Assembly: GCA_022702545.1 (NCBI GenBank)
Contig: JAHRBC010000002.1
Span: 8,060,001 to 8,124,000, forward strand
Direction of reading: 5' to 3'
DNA from: Phycomyces nitens
Lineage: Eukaryota; Mucoromycota; Mucoromycetes; Mucorales; Phycomycetaceae
DNA length: 64,000 nucleotides
Numbering within the stretch: position 1 is the first letter of the stretch; each line of letters begins with the position of its first letter. This document shows, piece after piece, positions 1 to 10,336 of the stretch. Under the pieces are notes generated by a model that was not told the origin of the DNA, searched no databases, and was given only the letters and a program-made list of their open reading frames with translations. A program made the translations under genes and the position numbers.

Positions 1-80
1 CAATAATAATTATATAAAAAGAATGGACTGTGAATGCATAAGTAAAAAGAGTGTAAAAACGGACAATGTCAAATCTGCAA

Positions 81-3000
81 TTAAGCCGTGGGCTCCACAT
101 TGCGCGGTTCGAGTCGTACGGATCGTTCATAGAGTTGTTCAATGTCATGACTATTCTCGAGATGTGTTTTGATGAATTCTTGGAGCTCAGGGATTTTACG
201 GAAGGTGTAAGGTGGGGTCTGGAACTGCTTGAGTTCACGAATGACTTCGGCAGCCTTTTGCTTTTTGGCAAAGTTGATCAAGTTTGATGACTTCTTCAGG
301 TAATCAGGGTTTCCGTCTTCAATGAACGTAAGATCTTGGAGATAGATACCAAGGAATGGAATACAAGGGGGATTTACTGAATGAATCATCTCGCGATACT
401 CCACAAAGTTGCGGTTGGCACCCATCAATTTACGAATATAGCCTAATGTTTGGTTTGTACGATTGCCAACCAACTGATTTCAAAACAGTCAATAAAGCCC
501 TATAATTTACTGACCATCAACTTTTCCTACCTCCCAAGTCTTGCGAAGACGTCCAATGGCACTATTGTCGAATGCAGATAGGATTGCCATGCAAGTATTG
601 TAGTTGTTGAGAATACGACAATGCTATGAAATTGGTTAGTGACCAATTCCACAAATAAGAAAACCCCCTCTTTTTGGGGATTGTTTTTGTTCAACATACG
701 TTGGCTACTTGGACCCAGTACTTGATAACAACCACCCGTCTCTTGGGCTCCTCATGGGTAAGGATGCTTTGGGTTGCCCAGGCGGTCAGTCTGTTGCAGT
801 AATCAATCGACTGCTTTACATTGGTGGCCGCATTGCTATCATTGTCGTCTCTAGACCATCCTTGGCCAAGACACTCTATGGGCAAAATACTGCTATACAA
901 CTTAAAGTCTCTTATGCTGAGTTGACGAGCAAGTTCTAGAGGATCGATTTCGAGCATCTTGATATCGGTTATGTTTTTGGGCATGATCGACGTAGGACTA
1001 GCGGTGTTATTTGGAACGAGCTTCTTGAGATTACCATTGGCATCTAGTTCACGACGTTTGCGAATCAGTCGGTTGAGCTGGTCAGCCGAAAAAGAAGACG
1101 CGTCTCGGATGACCGTGTTGGTGAAGAATTCGAGGCGAGCGAGAATAGGCTCGTCCTCGTCAGTATAATAGTTTTCGAGCCAGTTCTTCATCACATTAAA
1201 CACACTAGATAATTAAGCGGTAAGTAAAGACCGAAATAACATACGAGCCGAATAGGAAAAAGATGCCAAACAACACACGGACGCTCAAAAAGAACTTCTT
1301 GTCCCACATACCGTAGTCGAACAAGTTTCTGTTTGCGTTCAGTCCATGTCTCGAGCTCCTCGGGCGTCAGTCCTTCTGGAGCGAGAAGATTGTAACGTTG
1401 CTCAAGTAGGCCAAGGAATTCGTCACTTGTACAGAACGAGCGATAAGTGAGCAGAAAGTTGGCAATGAAGCTCATATCTAAAGAACAAGGGTTTAGCCAC
1501 CGTACAGATCTCCTGTTTTCTTACCAAGGGTGTCATGAAGAGTGAGGCGTTCCACAAGTGCGGGCAGAGTGCCACCCTTGAGAGTGTTTTCTTTGGTAAA
1601 GACGATTTCACCTTCGGCATAGTCGTATCCAAGATACCAGTTATCAGGTACACCAGCGCGTCCATCAGCCGTCTTTGATCCATTTTGGCGCTTTCGTGCT
1701 TTATCAACCATCTTTTGCTTATAATCATTGGCATTTCCACCAATCGATGGTCGTTGATGAAGAGGGGAGCGTGCACGCATAGGATCCTCAACATCAGTTC
1801 CACTATCATACCGTCGCACACCACCTTCATCATCCGCTCCATTAAACACCGTGTCAGGTGAACGGGTAGGCGAATCCACCTTGCTGTCCGGCTGTTCGGA
1901 AGAAGATCCACCACGCATCAACCATAACTTACGTTGGCCAACCATCTGGTCCACACTGGAAAATATGCTTTCGATGGTGTCCTCGACACGACGAATGCTG
2001 CTTTCGATTCCAATCACGCTGGTTGCCGTATCGGCCTGTACATCGGTGAGAAGCTGAATGGCACCAAACAAACATCCGGTTGCGTTGTACAGGTTCTGTT
2101 TATTGACACGATATTCAGGTAAGGAAAGGATCTGGGAACTGTCAATGTTGGTCAAGTCAATGTCTTCAAGGATGCCCAAGTATTGACCAATCTTCATCGA
2201 CAGGCTACGGAACAAGAGGACCACATTCGAACGCTCCTTTCCTCCGTTTACATTTTCCTCGTCGTCCTCGTCGTCGTCTTGCTTTTCCTGTTGGGAAAGA
2301 ATAAAGGCTGCAGCACGCGAAAGTGCATCCGTAGATCCATAGATCTGGTTGGCGTGGGTCTGTAAACTGACGGTCAAGTCTTGGTTGAGGGGGTATTTGG
2401 CCTTTTGCATCACTGATTGATCTACAGTCTGCTGCTGTTTGCCATTGGGCTCATAGGCACTTGTGGCAGGTGATGGTGAAAAAGTTCCATCAGAGCCATC
2501 TTCCTTGGAGAGACTGAATTGGGCCATGGGTCTTATGTCTTCCAACAAACGGGGCTTTACTTGCTCAATAACCACTCTTCTCTCCTGGCACAGTGTAACA
2601 AATAGCCGAACTGCCACCAATAGATCACTGGCATCCTTTTGAACCTTGTGTATAAGATCGGGCGTAATGGCATCCGAGTATTCTGATGCCATCTTGACTG
2701 ATAAAACAAGCTTAGATAATGATGCCATCACTGCACGATGTGGGTCGCGCAGAACACGATCCTGCATATGAATTGAGTCCTTGTCCATTGACCGGGATGA
2801 ATAAAGCATCATCCTCACTGCTTCTACAATAGTCGCCACATTTCCTCCAAGACGTTCGTATTCGCCTCTCTGTGCAGATGCATTCAGTTGCTGTACAGTC
2901 TGGGCAATATCTGTCGAGAGTTTTTGCCATGAAAGAGGCTCTTCTACTACCAAATCAGCTGCAGGAGACGCCGCCCTATCTGATGGCTGGTGGTTCATAA

Positions 3001-4052
3001 ATTCTATTGGTTCAGATCGCGTGTCCTGATCTAGAGGAGCCTTTTCGATTCTCTATGGCAACCATTTTCAATAATTTTATCTTGCTGGGATACACATCTG
3101 TACATACAAGTCTTCCGGTCAACTGGTCAATCTCTTCAAATTCCCAGGTAGCTTCCTGGGTAGACAGATTGCAGAAATAGATTCTGCCCTGAGGTGTGAC
3201 ACGTTCTACCCATTGAGACATCTAGTCTCACACAACAGATAATGAATACACACTTGTATCAATTGTTCGAGGGCTGTATTGACTCACACTGCTGTTGTCC
3301 ATTGCTTCCACTGGACTCTCGACGTTTGCCGGCAAAGAGTCTAGGGATAGGCGCTTGTAATCATCGGGCAGGTGTTGAGATGGCTTTAGATCCTTGTAGT
3401 GTTTGTCCTCTTCGTCTGAATTATCGAATGATCCTCTGTTACGACGGTTGAATTCATCGCTGTCGTAATCGCTCTCATCCGAATCTCCATTGAGTTCATG
3501 GCGCATCTGATTAAAGTAGAATGACCGCCCTAGACTTCCGTCTGAACTTGCGTTGCTGTCGCTGGAATGGTTTCGACGGCCGCTCCAGCCAAGATTCGAT
3601 AGCTGGTTGGCAGGGGAGTGGCGAGGGAGCGGTGGGGCGTTCTGGCGAGGGGATTGGGTCTGACTGGAGCTGCGATGGTGGCTATCATTTGTGCCTTGTC
3701 GGCTAGATCGTTCTCTGCTGAGGGTATTGGCGGCTGGTTTTCTTGCAAGTGGAACATCAGGCTGTGGCGGCAATTCTCGGGTCTCGATTGGTACGATTTC
3801 AACATAATTGCTCGGGAACCATCCTCGCGACCCATTGCACCTAGAGATTTAATAATAATAATAATTATTATTATTATTAAATTGATTTTTTTTAGGACTG
3901 TTAATGATTTACCAGCCATCCCACCAGCCAGAATCTAGCTGAGTCAAGACATCGATATAGTCGTCCTTTTCAAAGTTGAGAGAAGAGGTCTCTCTAGAGT
4001 CAAATGCATAGAGAGCCCTGACTCTACAGAGTATGGTTGGAGGGGTTGCCAT
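81..4052 (-). CDS. Ras guanine-nucleotide exchange factor, Cdc25-like, SH3-WW-REM-RasGEF
   Basis: Activator of Ras-type GTPases, expected to work at the plasma membrane upstream of cAMP or MAPK signalling. The first exon (4052-3913) starts MATPPTILCRVRALYAFDS and joins across intron 3912-3841 to SRGWFPSNYVEIVP, giving a complete SH3 domain. A Ser-rich linker follows to 3288, then (intron 3287-3222) an exon with a WW domain, WVERVTPQGRIYF...TWEF. The large exon 2998-1493 is helical and low-complexity. The REM module (LTYRSF at about 1440) and the catalytic CDC25 domain follow, including LGQGWSRDD and the family hallmark PCIPFLGIYLQDLTFIEDGN near 330-385. The stop is at 81-83. The order SH3, helical region, REM, CDC25 is that of fungal Cdc25; the WW next to the SH3 is an addition. 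Internal joins after 3012 are approximate. The family call is secure; the exact orthologue is inferred. Confidence 0.92.
3841..3912 (-). repeat. ATT/AAT microsatellite inside SH3-splitting intron
   Basis: The 72-nt intron that splits the SH3 domain of the RasGEF gene is largely (AAT)n/(ATT)n. The run at about 3850-3880 is self-complementary. It has GT and AG ends on the minus strand and joins W-C in frame. Confidence 0.7.
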
Positions 4053-4605
4053 GAATAATAAATAAATAAAAAAAGCGAATTGAGCCAAGGATAGAAGGAA
4101 GGAAAGAAAGCAAGTGCTTAATTTGTAGACAGAAAATAAATATGTTTAGAGTAGGACGAGCGTTGGTTGAATGAATAGGTAAAAAGACAGATCGTTGTGG
4201 CTCGAGTGAGATCTCTAGATACTCACTTGTCTGAAAAGCATTCTGACATGCCTAATTTAATTCACCAAGACACGCCATAATATATTGTGGATATTTACAT
4301 AGTTTCTTAATGTTTGGAATCAATAGTAGATGACAAAGCCCTTTCTTCATAGTCCCTGTTTTTGTCTTACCTTTCATGTTGCTGATCACGCCGTTTCTGG
4401 CCTCCTTTCGCTCTCCGGGATGGTGTATCACATTGAGTTCCAAACATCCCATATTATATAGGATACATGTAAAAATAAACCTCTGAATTGTACTACAAGA
4501 TCCCTACGGACACTGACAATGCAAGATGGTGTGTTTATTTAATTAACATGATGGTGATTATTATTATTACTATTATTATTACAATGGTTATTACTATGAT
4601 TAATT
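4053..4605. other. intergenic, AT-rich; promoter of the RasGEF gene
   Basis: This lies between the RasGEF start and the probable Fab1 stop. It holds ATT repeats at about 4555-4590. A short minus-strand open stretch near 4250-4450 could be a last Fab1 exon only if an unusually long intron of about 210 nt is assumed. Otherwise I see nothing in it. Confidence 0.4.
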
Positions 4606-7600
4606 TTAAAATAGAGAACTGGGGAATAGGTGCCTAGAGTCCACAACATCAAACTTATCTATGGATATATTAATACCCTTGACATAAATCATAATCATAT
4701 TACCTGGAATGGCCACAAAATAATCAGACACTTCACGGCAGAAACGCGCTCTGTACAACTCTGGAGGGAGTACTGTAACCTCCTTATGGGGTTGAAGTTT
4801 CAATTTGCTCTTGGACTCGATCATCTTGTACCAAGTAAAAGTGCCAATAAAGTCTACAGACCAACAACAACAATTTTTTAAAAAAAACACACACACACAT
4901 ATATCGATTTTTTATCTATTGCAACTTACCAACCAAACCAACGCTCAATTCCTGCTTTTGTTCGTCAATTCCAACCAGCAGCGAGTAGTCCATGATATTG
5001 CTCTTCATCAGAAACTCAGTGTCCCTTGAGATGGCCAATTCCAACAATGCACGCGCCTGCTCATGAATAGGAAACTCCATGCGATGGTCTAGAGGGAGGA
5101 TCAGCTTTAATAAGTCATCTTTTTCAGCCTTACCATTAACCCAATCGCCGTCCCACAAGGTCGTGACACTCTTCTCTTTCCGGCCGTCCTCCATTCGTCG
5201 ATCCTGGATGCCTTTGAAGTCGAATCGCTAGACATAAAATCACGTCAGAATAAATGGGTCTCAATTGTTGCTTACCTTTATAATCGACTGTCCGTAAAAC
5301 AAGTGCTCCATAACCAGGACGTCTATGTTCAGAAACACCTTCTTGTCCTCGAGTGACCGCATTCGGATGGTGTAGAACCCAAAGATCTTTGTCAGTAATG
5401 AAGGTTCCTATTAAATTGCATTATTTGACATATGAAAACCATGCCAGAATTCATATTACCTCGGCAGATTGCTGCATGGCATCAAAATATTTGGGCGCAA
5501 ATTTAAGAAATGTATCCTTTTCGGTCAGATTCCATGCGTTGACCATTTCCTTGACAATCAACCGATCATCTTGAGCCATATATTATATATTATATATTAT
5601 ATATTATTGTGTCGGTTAATTGAATTCCCCCCCAGCATATAGCTCTTTGTTACCTCGTGTCTTGTAAAAATGGCTCTTGCTTTTACCTCCGCCAATTGCC
5701 CATCCTTGGCATCGGCTGAGAGACTGGAGAAACAGTTGGTCGATTCCACACTGTCTTCTAAGCGTCTCAAACTCTTTGGCATAATACACAACACATGTAA
5801 ACTCCATGTATTCATGTACAAATTCTGTAAATTATGTTTAACACGTGGATCATAGTTGGTTATCTTCTTACTGTGTTTAAGGTGTGGGCTCATAACCTTG
5901 CTGTCCGGCTCATTCACAAAAGACAAGCCAGGATTCTGGTGGGATGACCTTTGTCCATGAAAGTACGAAGACAGCTTGACTTCCTTTGTAGACTCATTTG
6001 CAGCCATTGGTGCAGCCGCCTTTTCGGTCGTCTTGGTGTCCAGGACCCGTACACTCATCTGTCGCTCAAGATCCTCCTTTTCGGGAGTCACAGACTCCTT
6101 TGCAGCTGGCGTCCACAGGTAATTCTTCAAGAGGCCAGATATGCTGCCATGGGGCCCATTCCGTGCCTCGTCTACATTGATCTTAAACGTCTCCATAACC
6201 ATGGTCCTAAAGGATGCCGTCTCACTCGCAGCCCCCGTAGAGGGTGCAATGTATTTACGCTCAATTGTAGAGTAGTAGCCATCAACAACATTTGGTTGGT
6301 TGGACAATTGGGTCTTTTCGATTGCTGCCTTTGAGGCATCTCCCATTGTCTCGGCCGAGTCAAAGGAAGACAGGGTGGGCAATGGGATATCGGCTGCCCT
6401 CATGGTACGTTGGGTGCCATTAGATTGAGTCGAATCAGTTGACTTTATCGTATCTGATCTCTTGAGGCCCTTTGTCCGTTCGCCTTTGGTTTTTATGAAC
6501 GGCACCGAATCCAGCTTCATTTCCTCCACATAATCACTTGAACTGATAAAATAGATAAGAAATTAATAAATTATCGTAAATTGCAAAAATTGCAGAAATT
6601 GCAAAAATACAATACCTGAGAGTATAAGCAATTATTGATGATGGCTCATCTTCACGCACAAGAATGGAAGAAGACGGGAAACAGTGTATCTGCTTTGATC
6701 GTACATATTCAGGTGCATCCCATACACAATCAGGTGCCTGGATTCCCAACTCGTGTTGCCATTCTGACAGACGCTGGAGCAGCCGAGTCGTCTTGAAAGA
6801 GAACGACCGTCGATAGTCGTTGAGATCGCATCCATCCGTCATTCCCAATTCGTGCATAAACTCTTCCTTGTCAATCAAGAGCGTCTTTTTGAGGGCAGAG
6901 AGCGATGCCTTTATCTCGGCTACATTGGATGTTGTGGTGATTGTGGTAGATCCCCCGTTATTTTCATCAACAGTGGCTGTGGCTGTGGTGATCAACAGAG
7001 AATTCTGGAGGATCACTAGGTGGCGAGCAATGGCATCAAAGAAACCATTGATTTCCTGCTCTACAACCCCGCGCCATCGCTTCTGGACAGCCTCACTCAG
7101 GCGAGAACTTCGACTGGGAGGAAGTGCAGGAGGTGGAGGCAAGTCAAAATGGACCTCTGGATCAAGTGGCCGTCCAGGCAGATCAGACACTACTTGGATT
7201 TGAGGTGCCTTGAGAGCGTACACCTTTGTGTTTTCGTAGGCCATCTTGACGGTTATCCTGTGATCCGTTGATCCCAGCCGAAAGCATCGAGTGATGGATT
7301 TGCGGTCACTGGCGTGTGAGCACAAGGTCGAAGGAGCAACGAATCTTTTGCTGTAGAAGATCAGTTCTAGGTATTTTGCAAACGAGTAGGTGTATGTACC
7401 GGTAGACATGGGGACAGGTGCTGTTGTAGCATCACATACATTGCAATTCATCCACATGGTGATGTTATGTACAGATCCTGCCTCATCAGGGGTTTCAGGG
7501 TCTTCTTCCTGGCACAGATAGACATCTACTCGATTATCAGCCTGGGTGAACCGCAGCACATGGTCAAGCATGGGCTGGCTGCATTCGTGGAAGATTGTCT

Positions 7601-9327
7601 TGCGAGCCTCGGGCTTTGTGGTGGGCTGGGCCAGAGGAGATCCTTTCTCGAGTGAAGGGCTGTCGGGTGGGATACGAAAGGTAAGGCTGGGCTGATGTAC
7701 AAGGGCAGGTGGAAGAGGATGGCCATCTGTAGAGCTAAAGCGTTCTTCGATACGTTGCTTGCATGCCTCATGGCTACGATTGCACCAGCGCTCAATCATT
7801 CTTCCTAGCGGCTGGTCGGCTGTAGGGTGAAATGCTTCCAGGTCATCGTCTTTACAGAGATGATAGTCAAAATAGGCAGATTTACACAAGATGGGTCCAA
7901 TGCACGGTCGTTCAGGACACCCGACAGGATAACATGTGTAGGCAAGTGTCATTTGCTGATGCTGGACAAAGCTATCGAGGCTGTTGTTCTCCAACAATAA
8001 ATGGTCGAGACCCAGTTTATGATCCCTTACTGGTTCTGGAATTCGCAACAGAGAATACGCTTCCACTGACTGAGGCAAGACAATCGATGGCAGCAGGGAT
8101 TTTCTAGAAGGATCCTCTTCACGCTCACCATCTGTCTTCCTGCGTTGGCCGAGAAATAAGCTCGATGCTCGGCGGATGAGATGTAGTTTTGATGGCAGGA
8201 TTGGCTGTAGTGGTTGGTGAGTGTCATATACAACAGACCTAATGACATTCAAGTTCTCTTCTTCATTCTCTAGCTTCAATATTATGCTTGGAACAGAGAA
8301 GGAGCAATCAGGAGATGAAGACACGGCTGCCATTTCGAATTGCTTGTGCATCTTTAGGTAATGGTCTAGTTCAGGTGTAATTGGCTCAGCTGGCTTGGAC
8401 TCTTTTGACTGGAACTCTTGGCTATTCTTCTTGAAAGACTTGAAGGACAATCCTCGGGACAAGGATGCGCCAGTGTCTCCGGAATTAGGCAATGTGTCTG
8501 GTTTCTTGGATATCGACAGACGTGGTATAAAGTGGGATACTCTTCTGGGCTTTTGGGGGTCAGAGGCAGGCTTCTTTTTTGACCATAGCCAGCCAAAAGG
8601 CTTGAATCTTGTTGGATGCTTGTCTTCAACAATTGGCTCTGGCTCTGGTTCTGGTGGGATATCAATCACTGGCGGTTCTGGCAGATGGGATACGAGATAG
8701 ATGTGATGGTCTCGCATGACATGGACCTCGAGTGTCAAGCTGTGTAGGACGTATATCGTGGCAGCCATTATTTTGGAGATCTTTAGAGTACCCCAGGTGG
8801 GCACTCCATACAGTCTAACCAATCCACTCACAGTCAAGGCATGCCAGGGTAGATCAGCTTGAAAATCGCAAAACAGTAAATACAATCACTGGTATACATG
8901 CGTAAAGATAGGGTGAGATCAATGGTGCTCTTTATAACTTACGCAAAAGGCTCGAAAGTGGATCTCCATGGTGAGCATCAGGCACATATTGAGAGTGACT
9001 GGGCGTATCACATGAAAAGGCCTGTATAAACATTCCGCTTTGTGCTTCGTGAGGCACATTGGTTGCCATGCTGGCTGCTGTTATTTTTTGTCGTGTCAAG
9101 ACTAATTCATCCGAAACTCTGATGCCAATATCCATCAGAACCTGTGCCCATGGCGATGTTGGAATCTGTTCCTGTGTCAGCCATACATTTAACAGCTTCC
9201 ACAAATGTGCTCGAGATGCCACATCGAGAGGTAACATGGCTTGGTTGGGATTCATTTCCGGGCTAAAGAGAGGAATGGAAGGTGGGCGGGAATTGGATGA
9301 TGTCAATGAAGGAGAAGTCAACCCCAT
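4606..9327 (-). CDS. Fab1/PIKfyve-type phosphatidylinositol 3-phosphate 5-kinase lacking FYVE
   Basis: Predicted to make PI(3,5)P2 on endosomes and vacuoles. The C-terminal lipid kinase domain is intact in its key motifs: WAIGGGKSKSHFYKTR (about 5650-5710), FLKFAPKYFDAMQQSAE (about 5470-5520), FDFKGIQDRRMEDG (about 5200), IMDYSLLVGID (about 5000) and VDFIGTFTWYK. The middle exon 8885-6620 carries the Fab1 Cys-rich region (TCYPVGCPERPCIGPI; later MWMNCNVCDATTAPVPMS and SFAKYLELIFYSKRF). The N-terminus (start at 9327) has LLNVWLTQEQIPTSPWAQ, resembling the start of the Fab1 chaperonin-like domain. The gene then jumps to TLKISKIMAATIYVLHSLTL, resembling that domain's end, so most of the GroEL-like domain is missing. 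No FYVE zinc finger is encoded up to 10.3 kb. The 3' end is uncertain: after FVAIPG the frame continues to 4606, or a distant last exon exists. Confidence 0.85.
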
Positions 9328-10336
9328 CGCTTGTTACAAGATAAAGGTATGCAAGAAGCAAAAAGGAAGCATAGAATTAAAAAAAAAAGGGTAAAATGAG
9401 AATCGGGTGGAATAAAATCGTCTGGCCTTGGATAGTCCTTATTGTCCTTTTGAATCTTTGTGTCAACAGAAAGATGAACTATGTCCATCGTTTTCTGTCT
9501 GGTAGACAAGAATGAATGCTCAGGCTGGACCTTGTATGGATTTGGCTGTTAAATAAACGCCCATGGGGTATAAAGAATAGAAAGGTGTAAGAGGGACATT
9601 TACAATCCCCAGAGACCATGATGCTAGGCATCCCAAAACGATTTCTTTATTCCCACAACATATTAAGGCCAATACAGAGATGCATTTTAAATCTTAAAGA
9701 TGTCTAGGAGCCAAACACCAAGCATATACTGGGTAAACAAAGCTGCTTTGGCTGTAGTACAAACACGTATTCCTTACCGACCGGCCCGTTTTGGTGGTTT
9801 ATTTTGAATGTTTCGATGGTAACCTGTAGCTCTAGCCCAGCCCTTCCTAGCCCTTCCAACGCATCGTTTGCAGCCATGTATTCTCTTTGATTATGCCTGC
9901 AGTAGATCCAAAAAAGGCCCGATAATGATGGAAACAGTGCAGTTCTTATAAACTTGCGCCCTTTCTTTTTTGACGGGCACCCACATCGCCATCTCACGAG
10001 ACGGAGTACACTGTGTTACTCTAAAGAGAGAAATGAATCTAGTAGATAGATGCAAAGCCTCTTCTTTCAAACAAGCATTCGTTTTATTCATCATACTCAA
10101 GGTATCAATACTTTACAAAAAGCCAATAAGTATAATAAAGAGCATTAATATTTAGAGTAGTTTTTAAGTTGTCCCTATACAATTTATTTCCTTTTATTTT
10201 TGATGACCGAAGCCTACACATTCTCGTCCATTTGAATTCGCTTTTTTCTTTCTTTCTTTTCTTTCTTTCTTTCTTTATTTTTATTTTTACTATTGGTCAT
10301 AAACTATCCCTATCTTGTAACCCTTATTAGCATCAA
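9328..10336. other. divergent promoter region with pyrimidine tract
   Basis: Lies between the divergently transcribed Fab1-like and pseudo-UCH genes. A CT-rich tract (TTTCTTTC repeats, 10236-10275) sits just before the plus-strand start at 10337. Two overlapping minus-strand open frames at 9704-10100 are listed separately. Confidence 0.5.
9704..10100 (-). other. unassigned coding-like stretch, two overlapping minus-strand frames
   Basis: Two overlapping minus-strand frames are open here. One (9997-9704) contains ALEGLGRAGLELQVTIETF and ends in a plausible donor (GTAAGG at about 9775). The other (10100-9891) contains EMAMWVPVKKERAQVYKN. The amino-acid composition looks protein-like, but I recognise no family. 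It may be a small spliced gene, a decayed gene, or chance. Confidence 0.22.

Noticed and set aside
4252..4452. possible last exon of the Fab1-like gene (frame ending WDVWNSM)
   Set aside because: It would need an intron of about 210 nt, longer than the others here, and no conserved C-terminal motif is restored. Left as an open alternative.
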